Assembly: GCA_015492515.1 (NCBI GenBank)
Contig: WGEZ01000007.1
Coordinates: 1 to 41,711, forward strand
Length of the DNA: 41,711 nt
Direction of reading: 5' to 3'
Source: Nitrospirota bacterium
Lineage (GTDB): Bacteria > Nitrospirota > Thermodesulfovibrionia > Thermodesulfovibrionales > JdFR-85
Below, one piece after another: positions 26,315 to 36,406 of this stretch. The translations under genes were made by a program, and so were the position numbers. Position 1 is the first letter of the stretch. Each line of letters opens with the position of its first letter. The notes under the pieces were generated by a model that worked only from the letters and a program-made list of their open reading frames with translations, searched no databases and was not told the origin of the DNA.

Positions 26315-26754
26315 CGCTCCTCGACCTCCTCTATCTTGGCCAGTCTCCTCCGGTACCTCTCGAGGCCCTTGAACTCGGCCTTCAGGTAGGCTGACACGAT
26401 CTCCTTGGCCAGCTCCTCGCCGACGATGCGTGCTCCGAGGCAGAGTACATTCATTGCATCGTCTTCTACGCCCTGATGGGCCGAGTATGTATCATGACAG
26501 ACCGAGGCCCTTATCCCCCTGAACTTGTTTGCAGCCACTGAGGTGCCGACACCGCTTCCACAGATCAGTATACCCCGTGAGGCCTCACCGGTGGAGATCC
26601 TCTCAGCCACCAGACGGGCGAAGTCAGGATAATCCGAGGGCTCCTCGGTATGGGCTCCGATGTCGATGACCTCGTATCCGCTGTCCCGGAGGAACCCCAC
26701 GATCACCTCCTTCAGATGATACCCTCCGTGGTCTGCGCCGATGACGATCTTCAT
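26296..26754 (-). CDS. rpiB: Ribose-5-phosphate isomerase B
   Basis: MKIVIGADHGGYHLKE, DYPDFARLVAERI, ILICGSGVGTSVAANKFRGIRASVCHD. Confidence 0.93.
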   Translation of the reverse strand: MKIVIGADHGGYHLKEVIVGFLRDSGYEVIDIGAHTEEPSDYPDFARLVAERISTGEASRGILICGSGVGTSVAANKFRGIRASVCHDTYSAHQGVEDDAMNVLCLGARIVGEELAKEIVSAYLKAEFKGLERYRRRLAKIEEVEERWMKRD

Positions 26755-26764
26755 CTTTGTCTCA

Positions 26765-26999
26765 CCTTCCGCTGTTCCGTGAGCACCGGAGGCTGTCCTC
26801 ACAGGGGGCAGGGCGCTGAAACGATTGGAACTACCTCTGCACCCCGGTGAACACCCTGACAGGGCCGCACGGTGTGTGTGCCGCACGGCCGTCCGCTCCT
26901 CTCTTCAGGAGAGGAGCTCGGTGCCGAAGACCCGTAAATCGTTTCAGACATCCCTGCCCCCTGTCTCTCCCGGGGCCTCCCCTTCCGCCGTTCCGTGAG
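26765..26999. repeat. Intergenic element B: long inverted repeats inside a 19-bp direct repeat
   Basis: Direct repeats CCTTCCGCTGTTCCGTGAG (26765-26783) and CCTTCCGCCGTTCCGTGAG (26981-26999). Internal inverted arms at 26802-26826 and 26937-26963; inner hairpin CTCCTCTC-TTCAG-GAGAGGAG. Confidence 0.6.
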
Positions 27000-27000
27000 G

Positions 27001-28656
27001 TCATCCCTCCATAACGGCACCGGAGGCGGCGGAACTCACCATCCGTGCATATCTTGAGAGGTATCCCTTCTTGATCTTCGGCTCCGGTTGCTTCCATGCT
27101 GCAAGCCTTCTTTGGAGCTCCTCCTCTGAGAGGAGGGCGTCTATCCTCCTGTCCGGTATATCTATCCTTATCCTGTCTCCGTCCCTGATCACCGCCAGGG
27201 GGCCTCCTTCCATGGCCTCCGGTGAGATATGGCCGATACACGGTCCCCTCGTGCCTCCCGAGAACCTGCCGTCGGTGATCAGCGCCACTGATTCGCTCAG
27301 CCCCATCCCGGCGATGGTGGCCGTGGGGGAGAGCATCTCCCTCATCCCCGGCCCGCCCTTGGGGCCCTCGTATCTGATGACCACCACGTCACCGGGTGAT
27401 ATAGTGCCGTCGAGGATCGCCTTCATGCCGGCCTCCTCGGAGTCGAATACCCTTGCTGTGCCTTCAAAGCGCATCATCTTCCTGCTGACCGCGGACTGTT
27501 TCACCACCGCGCCTTGGGGGGCGAGGTTGCCCCTCAGTATGGCGATCCAGCCCTCCCTGTGGTGCGCCTTCTCCAGGGGCCTTATCACCTCTCCGTCGGA
27601 GATCTCGGCTGAATCCGCGATCCTGTGGGTCCTCATGCCGCTGACGGTCGGTGTGTTGTGTATCAGGTCCTTCAGCCTCCTGAGCACGGCCGGTATGCCT
27701 CCGGCATAGTGGAGGTCCTCGAGATAGTGCTTTCCTCCGGGCAGCATGTCGGCGATATGGGGGGTCGTCCTGCTCAGGTCGTCGAAGACCTCGAGGGGCA
27801 GTCTCACGCCGGCGTCACGGGCGATCGCCGGGATGTGGAGCACCGTGTTGGTGGACCCGCCGAGCGCCATATCCACCCTGATGGCGTTCTCAAAGGCCTT
27901 CCGGGTCATTATCTTCCTCGGCGTTACCCCCTTCTCCACCAGCTCGACGACCCTCCGGCCGCTCTCGAAGGCGATCCTCCGCTTCTCGGCCTCCGAGGCG
28001 AGGGCGGTTGCACAGTAGGGGATGCTCATGCCGAGGGCCTCGGTGACGCAGGCCATGGTGTTCGCCGTGTACATCCCCTGGCAGGACCCCACACCGGGGC
28101 AGGCGCACATCTCGAGGGCCTGGATCTCCTCGTCCCCGATGAGGCCCTTCCTGTATTTGCCTATCGCCTCGAAGGTGTCATTCACGAGGGAGAGCCTCCT
28201 TCCCCTGAGGTGACCTGAATGCATGGGACCCGCCGTGACCACGATCGTGGGGATGTTGACCCTGCCTGCGGCCATCAGCATCCCCGGGGTGATCTTGTCA
28301 CAGTTCGTCAAGAGCAGGAGACCGTCGAACTGATGCGCCTCTGCGACGGTCTCCACCATGTCGGCTATCAGTTCCCTCGAGGGCAGGGAGTAATGCATGC
28401 CCCTGTGACCCATGGCTATACCGTCGCATATCCCCGGTACTCCGAAGAAGAAGGGGTAGCCACCACCGGTGTGAACGCCCTTCTCGATGAACCTCTCGAG
28501 GTCCCTCATCCCGATGTGTCCGGGGATTATATCGGTGAAGCTCGTGGCCACGCCTATGAAGGGCTTGTTGATCTCCGACCTGGGGATGCCCGTGGCGTAA
28601 AGCAGCGCCCTGTGGGGGAGGCGTTCAACCCCCTCCTTGATGATGTCGCTTCTCAA
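27001..28656 (-). CDS. ilvD: Dihydroxy-acid dehydratase
   Basis: [89 protein letters not shown] start with AAGGAGG SD. Confidence 0.95.
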   Translation of the reverse strand: MRSDIIKEGVERLPHRALLYATGIPRSEINKPFIGVATSFTDIIPGHIGMRDLERFIEKGVHTGGGYPFFFGVPGICDGIAMGHRGMHYSLPSRELIADMVETVAEAHQFDGLLLLTNCDKITPGMLMAAGRVNIPTIVVTAGPMHSGHLRGRRLSLVNDTFEAIGKYRKGLIGDEEIQALEMCACPGVGSCQGMYTANTMACVTEALGMSIPYCATALASEAEKRRIAFESGRRVVELVEKGVTPRKIMTRKAFENAIRVDMALGGSTNTVLHIPAIARDAGVRLPLEVFDDLSRTTPHIADMLPGGKHYLEDLHYAGGIPAVLRRLKDLIHNTPTVSGMRTHRIADSAEISDGEVIRPLEKAHHREGWIAILRGNLAPQGAVVKQSAVSRKMMRFEGTARVFDSEEAGMKAILDGTISPGDVVVIRYEGPKGGPGMREMLSPTATIAGMGLSESVALITDGRFSGGTRGPCIGHISPEAMEGGPLAVIRDGDRIRIDIPDRRIDALLSEEELQRRLAAWKQPEPKIKKGYLSRYARMVSSAASGAVMEG

Positions 28657-28705
28657 TCCCTGTAACCTCCTTTTAGAAGTATCCCGGCTGTTCTCCCGGG
28701 AGGGG

Positions 28706-28936
28706 TCAGTTCATCGCCCCCGTCTTCTTGAACTCCCTTATCAATGCAGCCATCTTGTCCTTCTTTGCGAGCTTCTGCTTCTTGATGGTCTTGATCTCCA
28801 TCTCCTCCTCCGGGGTCAGGAAGTGCCTGCCGTCGAGCTCTGAAAGCCTCGCCTCCAGAGCCTGGTGTTCCTTCTCGAGGGTCCTGAACTCGGTATTCTC
28901 CCTTCTGAGTGCTTCGATGATCTCCTGTTCCTTCAT
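28706..28936 (-). CDS. DUF465/YdcH-like small protein
   Basis: [40 protein letters not shown] is the typical DUF465 pattern. Confidence 0.8.
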   Translation of the reverse strand: MKEQEIIEALRRENTEFRTLEKEHQALEARLSELDGRHFLTPEEEMEIKTIKKQKLAKKDKMAALIREFKKTGAMN

Positions 28937-28972
28937 GGGTCCTCCTTTCCCATCCCATGGATGAGCGTTACA

Positions 28973-30331
28973 TCAGTTTTCCGTCAGTATCCTGTTGCAG
29001 AGGGTATGGGAGTTCTCGACACAGTCGTTGACCCCTATCCCCCTGTAGGCGTTCCCCGTTATGTACAGCCCCGGATGCCGCTTCAGGGCACGATCCATCC
29101 TCTCCAGGCGTGCGGCATGACCCACGTTGTACTGGGGTATCGCCTTTTCATGCCTGTAGATCCTCACGAACGACGGTTGTACGTCGATCCCCATCACCTC
29201 CTCGAGCTCCTCGAGGACGATCCCTGTCAGGGTCACGTCATCCTCCAGGGCGAGCTCGGGGGCCCTCGCTCCGCCCACCATGGTCCTCAAGAGCACGTAC
29301 CCCTCAGGTGCCCTCCTGGGGAAGATGCTCGAGTCCCAGAGGGTGCCGAGTATCCTCCTTCCTTCCACTCCTGGTACGAGGAAGCCGAAGCCGTTGAGGT
29401 TGTGCCCGATCTCCTCGAGCCTGAACCCCGTGCAGACGATGGAGAGGGCGGGGTAGGGGATCTCGCCGAGGAGGCGGGAGAGCGAGGGGTCCAGGTGGGA
29501 GAGTATCTCCGAGGATTCATAGGCGGGGCAGGCGAGGACGACCGTCTCTGAGTCGACCGCACCGCCGTCCTCGGTGTGGAGCCTGTAGCGGTCGTCCACC
29601 CTTTCGACAGCCTTGACCCTTCTGCCGGTTTTGAGCCTGTTGCCGAGGAGGTCCCTCAGGGATCCGACCATCGTCTCCATCCCCTCCGTGAAGGAGGTCA
29701 GCGTACCTCCAGGTCCCGGCCCGACGCTTTCACCCCTCTTCTTTGCCTCCCTCTGGAGTTTCACCATCGCCCGGAGGAGGCTTCCATGGCGTTTCTCGAG
29801 CTGGTATATCCTGGGGAAGCAGCTCTTGAGGCTCAGCATCTCGGGGTCTCCGGCATATATCCCCGATGCCATGGGGTCGATCAGTCTCTCGTAGGCCTCC
29901 CTGCCCAGCCGCCTCCTGGCGAAGTCCGCGAGGCTCTCGTCCTCTTCCCCGCCTCCCGGGACGATCACCTCATAGATGAGCCTCCCCTTTCCGCAGGGGG
30001 TGAGGATGCCCGAGGTGAGGAAGGCCTGTGGAGACTCGGGGATGGGGTGGAGCCTCCCCCTGGAGTAGATGAACCTCCTCTTTGCAGACTCGTTGCTCCT
30101 GATGGGTGTGAGGGAGAGGGCCCTGGCGAGCTCCAGGGTGAGGGGCTTGTTGTCGAGGAAGCCGTTCACCCCCTTCTCGCAGAGGAACCCCTCCGTCCTG
30201 TCAGAGCATATCTTGCCGCCCGGCCTCTCCGCGGCCTCGAGCACCTGGATCTCCAGGAGGGGGTCTTTTTCTAAGAGGAAGTATGCAAGGGAGAGTCCCG
30301 AGATGCCACCACCTACGATGGTGATACTCAT
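28973..30331 (-). CDS. hemG: Protoporphyrinogen oxidase, HemG/HemY family
   Basis: MSITIVGGGISGLSLAYFL FAD-binding; AERPGGKICSDR; C-term GLYITGNAYRGIGVNDCVENSHTL. Confidence 0.88.
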   Translation of the reverse strand: MSITIVGGGISGLSLAYFLLEKDPLLEIQVLEAAERPGGKICSDRTEGFLCEKGVNGFLDNKPLTLELARALSLTPIRSNESAKRRFIYSRGRLHPIPESPQAFLTSGILTPCGKGRLIYEVIVPGGGEEDESLADFARRRLGREAYERLIDPMASGIYAGDPEMLSLKSCFPRIYQLEKRHGSLLRAMVKLQREAKKRGESVGPGPGGTLTSFTEGMETMVGSLRDLLGNRLKTGRRVKAVERVDDRYRLHTEDGGAVDSETVVLACPAYESSEILSHLDPSLSRLLGEIPYPALSIVCTGFRLEEIGHNLNGFGFLVPGVEGRRILGTLWDSSIFPRRAPEGYVLLRTMVGGARAPELALEDDVTLTGIVLEELEEVMGIDVQPSFVRIYRHEKAIPQYNVGHAARLERMDRALKRHPGLYITGNAYRGIGVNDCVENSHTLCNRILTEN

Positions 30332-30393
30332 CTCAGGACCTCCGTATGTGAAGTGCCTGCTCCGAGCATTTAATAGACTAATTATACCACCTT

Positions 30394-31083
30394 TCAAAAA
30401 TAAATGCCATCGATCAGCTCCCTCAGCCGGACCGCGGAGACCTGTCCCGGGGCCGTGGGCTTCCCGATGGAGGCGAAGGTGAAGAGGGAACCGATGATCG
30501 GGAAGAAGATCCGCGTCGGGAGGCCCTTCCCGCCCATACAGATGGTGACGAGGCCGTCCTTCCAGTAGCCGAGGGTGAGCCTGGTCATAGACCTCAGGTC
30601 CTCACAGCCTGTCGCGGATGTGGCCACCTTCACTATATCGGCCCCTCTGGACCTGAACCTCCTGACCAGCACGGAGAGCTCGCTGTAGGCCGGGGTGGCC
30701 TCGAAGTTGTGATAGGATGCTATCAGGATGCTCCGGCTGTCTGCAGCAATCCTCCTCACCCCCCTGAATATGCCCGAGCTCCCCTCTATGTCGATCAGGT
30801 CCGCAAGGTCGGCCACCGCCTCGAAGAGGCCGAGCCTCTCTCCGTCGCGGAGCTCCCTTCCTCCCCCTTCCTCCCTCGACCTTACGGTTGCGATGACCGG
30901 CTTGCCGAGGGCCTTCGTCTTCTCGAAGACCGTCCTGACGTATCTCCGGTCGAGGTCTGAGAAGAGGTCGATCCTCAGTTCGATCAGGTCCAGGGCGTCG
31001 AGGACCTTGCCGCTGATCAGTTCAAGATCCCTGTCCGACGCCGCACCCGCGATAGCCGGTCTTCCGAAGTCGAGTCTCTTCAT
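30394..31083 (-). CDS. aroD: 3-dehydroquinate dehydratase, type I
   Basis: LIELRIDLFSDLD, KPVIATVRSREEGG, LIASYHNFEATP, ADIVKVATSA, KPTAPGQVSAVRLRELI. Confidence 0.9.
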   Translation of the reverse strand: MKRLDFGRPAIAGAASDRDLELISGKVLDALDLIELRIDLFSDLDRRYVRTVFEKTKALGKPVIATVRSREEGGGRELRDGERLGLFEAVADLADLIDIEGSSGIFRGVRRIAADSRSILIASYHNFEATPAYSELSVLVRRFRSRGADIVKVATSATGCEDLRSMTRLTLGYWKDGLVTICMGGKGLPTRIFFPIIGSLFTFASIGKPTAPGQVSAVRLRELIDGIYF

Positions 31084-32621
31084 CTCTCCGCCGTGTATCT
31101 CTCAAGGATGGTCCCCTTCGCCTTATCGAACCTGGAAAGGGCCTTCAGATACTCGATCCGTGCCCTCCGCTCCTCGAAGAGGGCGTCGGTGTACTCCTGC
31201 TGAAACCTGAGCACGTCGTTCAGCGTCGCCATCCCGATCCGGAACCTCTCCTCCTCCGCCTCGAGCCTCTTTTCCGTGGCCGTCCTCGTCTTCCTTGCGG
31301 CCTCGATACGTTTCAGCCACAGGGCCAGCTCCCTCCAGGCCCGCCTCACCTCGAGCCTTACCTCCTGCTGCAGCTCCTTCAGCCTCGCCTCCGCCCTCCG
31401 CACCCCGTAGCCGGCCTTCAGGTACTCGGCCTTCGATGCACGTCTCCAGAGGGGGATCTGGAGGGAGAGCCCGATCCGCCAGCTCCTGTACCGGCCCTCG
31501 AGCAGGCTGTCGAGGGAGCCGGAGGGGGTACCGGAGAGCCCGTTCAGCCCCACGGTGCCGAAGAGCTCGAGGTCCGGCAGCATCTGGTTCCTGTAGTACC
31601 TTTCGAGGAGCTCCAGCCTCCGCTTCTCAGAGCGTGCCTGCAACAGGTCCCTCCGGTGGGAGAGGGCTGAAGCGATGGACTCCTTGAGGTCCGGAGGGCC
31701 TTCCAGAGGCGGTTCAGGCTCGGTGAGTTCCACCTCCGTGTCCAGGTCCTCCATACCCAGGACCGCCTTCAGGAGATCGAGGCCGTCCCTCAGGGCGTTC
31801 TCCGCCTCGAGGAGGGCCTCCTCCCTCTTCGCCACCTCCGCCTCTGCCTTGTATATCTCCACCGGCGCCATCGCACCCGTCTCGATCCTTGCCTCAACCT
31901 CCTCCAGCACCTCACGGGCCAGCTCGAGGGAGAGGCCCGCCGTCCGTCTCCTCTCCTCAGAGAGCAGGACGTCGTAGTAGGAGCTCACGGCGGAGTCGAC
32001 GATCTCTTCCGCCTTCATCCGGAGACCGAACTCCGAGGCCCTCAGGTTCTCTTCGGCCACATCAATCATGGTGGTCTGTATGTCCTCTCCGAAGCCCTTC
32101 AGCAGCGGCTGTGACACGGTGAGTGTCAGGGTCGTCAGGTGGTAAGGGTTGAGGGTGAGGAAGCTCGAGTCACCGTGGTATCGCTCGTAGGTCCAGTTGA
32201 GGCTGTACTCAGTGCCGGTGACGAGCCTCCCCTCGAGGCCGAGCTCCATATCGAGGGACCTCTCTTCCGAGCTCATCACCACCGATGATGCAGGCACCTC
32301 CTCGCGGGAGCCGCTCATGGTGAGGGAGAGGATGGGGTCGAAGGCGCCTTTCTCCTTCACGACCTCCTGCGATGCCGTCAGGGGGCCGTAACGCTCGACC
32401 CTCAGGGCCGGGTTGTTCCGGAGTGCCATCCGGACCGCCTCCTCGAGGCTGAGGCGGATCCTCTCCGATGCCAGGGAGGGATCGGGCAGAACCAGGACGG
32501 CGGCGAGCATGGGAAGACATCCCGCCCTGAGGGCCAGAGACCCGGAAGGCCGCCTGGTGAAGAGGACCGACAGGAGGCCCGGTCCCCGAAGTGCATGCAG
32601 TATCCGGTCGAGGTGCAACAT
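31080..32621 (-). CDS. TolC-family outer membrane protein
   Basis: Long helical protein with SLEEAVRMALRNNPALRVER and GMATLNDVLRFQQEYTDALFEERRARIEYLKAL. Confidence 0.85.
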   Translation of the reverse strand: MLHLDRILHALRGPGLLSVLFTRRPSGSLALRAGCLPMLAAVLVLPDPSLASERIRLSLEEAVRMALRNNPALRVERYGPLTASQEVVKEKGAFDPILSLTMSGSREEVPASSVVMSSEERSLDMELGLEGRLVTGTEYSLNWTYERYHGDSSFLTLNPYHLTTLTLTVSQPLLKGFGEDIQTTMIDVAEENLRASEFGLRMKAEEIVDSAVSSYYDVLLSEERRRTAGLSLELAREVLEEVEARIETGAMAPVEIYKAEAEVAKREEALLEAENALRDGLDLLKAVLGMEDLDTEVELTEPEPPLEGPPDLKESIASALSHRRDLLQARSEKRRLELLERYYRNQMLPDLELFGTVGLNGLSGTPSGSLDSLLEGRYRSWRIGLSLQIPLWRRASKAEYLKAGYGVRRAEARLKELQQEVRLEVRRAWRELALWLKRIEAARKTRTATEKRLEAEEERFRIGMATLNDVLRFQQEYTDALFEERRARIEYLKALSRFDKAKGTILERYTAER

Positions 32622-32624
32622 CGG

Positions 32625-33485
32625 TCACTCCTCTTTGATGGTCAGGTATCCGGAAAGAATGATCAGTCCACCTCCGATGTAGGTGTTCAGGAGGGGACGC
32701 TCACCCAGAAAGATCACACTTAAGATTATAGCACCAACGGGTTCGAGATAGCCAAGCACCGCCGCCCTGCTCGCCTGGACGTAGCTCAACCCCCGGTAGT
32801 ACAGGAAGGGGGCGGCGGTGGAGTGGAGTGCACCCATGAGGAGAAAGAACCAGATCTTCTCCGCAGGAAAGGTCCTGACAAAGGGGAGCAGCATCACGGT
32901 CATGAAGAGGTTCTGGAAGAATACCAGTACATAGGGGTTGAACCTCCGGGAGAAGACCCTTATCAGGATGACGACCACGGCGTAGGCGATGCCCGAGAGC
33001 AGCCCCGATACTATCCCTACGAGGTCAGGTCCCGGCTTAACCCCCCTGGTGAAGACGCTCCTGAAGCACTCCAGGATCGTGGCGCCGCCGAGCATCGTCC
33101 AGAGGCCGACCGATGCCACCAGGATGGACAGGACGAGCCGTCGGGTTATCCTCTCCCCCAGGAAGAGGACCGCCAGGAAGGCGACCACGACGGGTGCGAT
33201 GTAGTGGGTCATCACCGCGTTGGCGATCGTGGTCTTCGAGTAGGCGAAGAGGAAGGTGAAGACGTTCAACAGGATGAACAGGCTCAGCAGGAGGATGAAG
33301 GGCATCTTCCTCAAGGGCGGCACGGCCCTCCTGAACCGTCTCATGGTGAACATCAGGCCCTGGAGGGGAAGGGAGAAGACGGTGGAGTAGAAGATGAGGA
33401 TATGTACATCCACCTCCGCGAGCCTCACCATCAGGCCGAGGGAGCTCCAGATCAGGATGGCCGTTACTATGTAGAGGGAGGCCAT
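32625..33485 (-). CDS. EamA/DMT-superfamily transporter
   Basis: Ten predicted TM helices; two EamA-like halves; YIAPVVVAFLAVLFLGERI and YLEPVGAIILSVIFLGERP. Confidence 0.9.
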   Translation of the reverse strand: MASLYIVTAILIWSSLGLMVRLAEVDVHILIFYSTVFSLPLQGLMFTMRRFRRAVPPLRKMPFILLLSLFILLNVFTFLFAYSKTTIANAVMTHYIAPVVVAFLAVLFLGERITRRLVLSILVASVGLWTMLGGATILECFRSVFTRGVKPGPDLVGIVSGLLSGIAYAVVVILIRVFSRRFNPYVLVFFQNLFMTVMLLPFVRTFPAEKIWFFLLMGALHSTAAPFLYYRGLSYVQASRAAVLGYLEPVGAIILSVIFLGERPLLNTYIGGGLIILSGYLTIKEE

Positions 33486-34645
33486 CAGGTGAGCGGCAGT
33501 CCCTCTATCTGCTTCAGCACCCTCTGCCGGATCGCACCCGCCCCTTCGCTCTCGATGAGGCGCCTCCCTGCGTCAAGGACCGGTATCAGCACCTCCTCGA
33601 ACCCCCCGCCGCAGCTGCAGACCGGCACCTCGACGGAGGCGGGGACCACCCTCCTGGCGCCGCAGCCACGGCACCTCAGCACCCTCTTGCTGCCCGACCA
33701 CTTGCCCCTCTTGGCTACGGCCCTGCCCTCGAGCTCCATGATGTCCATTGCATAATCGACGACGGGTGCGTTGCTGATGGATGTGCCGATCCCGTAGGCA
33801 TCGACGAGGGGGTTCAGCACCGGTATGTCCCCTTCCCTGATGCCGCCGCTGACGAAGAGCTTTACGTGGTTGTGTCCCCTGAGGTCCAGCTCCCACCGCA
33901 CCTCCTCGAGTATGCGGTAGAAATCTCCGCGTCTCGATGACGGCGTGTCGAGCCTCACGGCGAAGAGCCTCTCTCCGAGGGCCTCGGCCACATTTATCGC
34001 CTCGAACTTCTCGTCCAGGAAGGTATCGATAAGGGCGACCCTCTTCACCTCGGGCTCCAGGACCTCGTCGTAGGCCTTGAGGGCCTCGACGGTGGAGCCC
34101 ATGCATATCACCAGGGCGTGGGGCATCGTGCCCATGGGGTCCTCTCCGATCACCTCGCCGCTTTTGATCACCGCCACCCCGTCACACCCACCGACGTAGG
34201 CGTTCCTCTCGATCATCGGGGCCAGCACGGGATGCATCCTCCTCGCACCGAAGCTGACCACGAGACGGCCGTCGGCGAGGCTCTTGAACCTGGCCGCCTT
34301 CGTGGCCACCCCGGAGGCCTGGCAGATCAGCCCGAGGATGGCTGTCTCGTATATACAGAAGTCCTGGTAGCGTCCCTCTATCTCCATGACCGGCTCGTAG
34401 GGATAAAAGACGGTTCCTTCCCTCATCGCCCTCAGCCTTACAGGGAGCCTCTCCAGGAGATAGAGCACCTCCTCGAGGCCTGCAAAGACGGCCCACGGCC
34501 AGTTCTCCGGCAGGCCCTTGGCGAAGAACTCGGCCTTTACCACGGGGTTGACGCCCTTGGCCTTCAGTATCCTGAGGGTCCGTTCAAAATAGACGTCCGT
34601 GACCTTCCCATCGAGGATATCCTCTGTCGCTGCGGTCTGAAACAT
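33485..34645 (-). CDS. Nicotinate phosphoribosyltransferase with C-terminal zinc ribbon
   Basis: FEAINVAEALGERLFAVRLDTPSSRRGDF, LFVSGGIREGDIPVLNPLVDAYGIGTSIS, then CRGCGARRVVPASVEVPVCSCGG. Confidence 0.85.
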   Translation of the reverse strand: MFQTAATEDILDGKVTDVYFERTLRILKAKGVNPVVKAEFFAKGLPENWPWAVFAGLEEVLYLLERLPVRLRAMREGTVFYPYEPVMEIEGRYQDFCIYETAILGLICQASGVATKAARFKSLADGRLVVSFGARRMHPVLAPMIERNAYVGGCDGVAVIKSGEVIGEDPMGTMPHALVICMGSTVEALKAYDEVLEPEVKRVALIDTFLDEKFEAINVAEALGERLFAVRLDTPSSRRGDFYRILEEVRWELDLRGHNHVKLFVSGGIREGDIPVLNPLVDAYGIGTSISNAPVVDYAMDIMELEGRAVAKRGKWSGSKRVLRCRGCGARRVVPASVEVPVCSCGGGFEEVLIPVLDAGRRLIESEGAGAIRQRVLKQIEGLPLT

Positions 34646-34745
34646 CCTCTCCTCCTTCGGTGAAATCTGATGTTGAGTATGCTCAGCGGGCGCCCTCTAC
34701 AGCCGCGGGTAAACGGCGGAGCGCTCCGGCGCCCGGGATACGGCG

Positions 34746-35462
34746 CTATCTCTCAGCCCTTATGATCCATATCTGGCCGAAGGGGCCTTCCTGGTAGCTC
34801 CGTACGACCCCCAGACGGAGGAGCTCCAGCAGTGCAAGGAACGTCACTATCAGCTGGCTCCGCGAAGAGTCCCCCTCGAAGACCTCCTCGAACCTGACGG
34901 TGGTCTCCTCGTCGAGCCTCTCGATTATGAGGTTCATCCTGTCCTTGACGGTCAGCCTCTCCCTGGTTATGGTGACCGCCTGGGGCGGTGCCTTCTCCAG
35001 GACCCTCTTGAAGGCGACGAGGAGGTCGTAGATGTCCACGTCGAAGAGGCAGGGCTCCGTCTCCGGCTCCTCGGGCAGCGAAGACCCCCTCCAGAAATGG
35101 TCCGACCACCTCTTCCGCCTCTCCATCAGCTCCAGCCCCGCATCCTTGAAGGCCTGGTACTGGAGGAGCCTCTCGACGAGCTCCACCCTGGGGTCTTCCA
35201 TCTCTTCAGGCGGGACCTCCTCATCGACGGGAAGGAGCATCCTCGTCTTTATCTGGATGAGGGTGGCCGCCATCACCAGGAACTCTCCGGCCACCTCGAG
35301 GTTGAGTTCCTTCATCAGGTCGAGGTACTCGATGTACTGCCTCGTTATCTCGGCGATGGGTATGTCGTATATGTCGACCTTGTTCTCCCTTATCAGATGG
35401 AGGAGCAGGTCGAGTGGTCCTTCAAAGACGGGCAGCTTTATGCTGTAGGTGGTTTCAGCCAT
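34746..35462 (-). CDS. scpA: Segregation and condensation protein A
   Basis: VFEGPLDLLLHLIRENKVDIYDIPIAEITRQYIEYL; LVMAATLIQIKTRMLLP. Confidence 0.92.
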   Translation of the reverse strand: MAETTYSIKLPVFEGPLDLLLHLIRENKVDIYDIPIAEITRQYIEYLDLMKELNLEVAGEFLVMAATLIQIKTRMLLPVDEEVPPEEMEDPRVELVERLLQYQAFKDAGLELMERRKRWSDHFWRGSSLPEEPETEPCLFDVDIYDLLVAFKRVLEKAPPQAVTITRERLTVKDRMNLIIERLDEETTVRFEEVFEGDSSRSQLIVTFLALLELLRLGVVRSYQEGPFGQIWIIRAER

Positions 35463-35692
35463 CTTCGTAAAGCGTCCCAAGGGTCTCTGTCCGGAGGGTC
35501 CCGGACCTCAGGTGCTCGGTCCCCCTTTGCAGTGTTCGGCTCAAGCCGCTCCCGGGCCTCCGGAGGGCTCAGGTATTATATCACAACAGGGCTGACAGGG
35601 AGGCGGTCTGGATGGCTCCTGGGATGGTCTCCCCCTTCATCCCTGAACCGTGGGGCGGTATGTGGTGAGGACGCCTTGACGGGGCGTTCCGT

Positions 35693-35710
35693 CGGCGGCT
35701 GAGGCCGCCG
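35693..35710. other. Short GC hairpin in the scpA/spy intergenic region
   Basis: CGGCGGC-TGAG-GCCGCCG, perfect 7-bp stem. Confidence 0.4.
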
Positions 35711-35746
35711 GATTGGTGCCGGGGTATACCCTCTCAGGATGCTCCA

Positions 35747-35776
35747 GGCCCGGGCAGCACCGGCGCCACCCGGGCC
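35747..35776 (-). terminator. Hairpin just downstream of the Spy-like gene
   Basis: GGCCCGGG ... CCCGGGCC, perfect 8-bp stem with 14-nt loop, 6 nt after the stop; no U-tract. Confidence 0.45.
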
Positions 35777-35782
35777 CGGCTG

Positions 35783-36337
35783 CTACGGCCTCTCGGTGAA
35801 GGGGGTGTCCGGCCGTCTCTTTCCGAGCCTCTGGAGCCGTCTCTCTCTCGCCTCGGCGACGATCCTCCTGATCTCCTTCTTGAAGTCCTGAAGGAAGATC
35901 ACGAACCTCGCCTGCTGCTCCACGGTCAGGATCTTCTTCAGCTCGGCCATCTCTTCGGTCCTGAGCCTCTGGAGCTCTCCGTGCCTCCGCTCGAGTTCTT
36001 CAAGGAGCTCCTTCAGCCTCGCCTCGCTTCCTTCCCTCAGCGCCTTCCTCAGCTCCCTCAACCCCTCCTTCAGGGCACGCTCGGTCTCCGCCCTCCTCTT
36101 GTCGTACTTATGGAGTACGGGGAAGAGCCTTGCGGCCGTCTCCTCGTCGAGGTCGAGGGCCTTTGTAAGCCTCCACATCCTCAGCGTCTCGATCCTCTTC
36201 CTCACCCTCTCCATCTGTTCCGGTGAGGGTCTGTCGGACTCCTCCGGCGGCAGGGCCATGCTGTCCGTGCAGAGGACCCCTGCCAGAAAGAGCAGTAGCA
36301 CGATGCCGGATAACGTCCTTGCCATCATCATCATCAT
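35783..36337 (-). CDS. Spy/CpxP-like periplasmic protein
   Basis: Signal peptide, then LTKALDLDEETAARLFPVLHKYDKRRAETERALKEGLRELRKAL and LTVEQQARFVIFLQDF. Confidence 0.75.
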   Translation of the reverse strand: MMMMMARTLSGIVLLLFLAGVLCTDSMALPPEESDRPSPEQMERVRKRIETLRMWRLTKALDLDEETAARLFPVLHKYDKRRAETERALKEGLRELRKALREGSEARLKELLEELERRHGELQRLRTEEMAELKKILTVEQQARFVIFLQDFKKEIRRIVAEARERRLQRLGKRRPDTPFTERP

Positions 36338-36384
36338 AACCTCCGATCTGTTGTTCTTCCCCCGGGGTTCCCTTCAAAGGGCTG

Positions 36385-36404
36385 GCAACCCTGCAAGGGG
36401 TTGC
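36385..36404 (-). other. Intercistronic hairpin between anti-sigma and Spy-like genes
   Basis: GCAACCC-tgcaag-GGGTTGC, perfect 7-bp stem immediately after the anti-sigma stop. Confidence 0.5.
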
Positions 36405-36406
36405 TT

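Noticed and set aside
26265-26420. Programmed overlap of rpiB and the 119-aa ORF as a frameshift fusion
   Set aside because: Simple 19-bp gene overlap with separate starts; no slippery signal seen.
32823-33755. 310-aa plus-strand ORF opposite the EamA transporter
   Set aside because: Composition is typical of an antisense frame; the minus-strand transporter has clear TM helices and EamA motifs.
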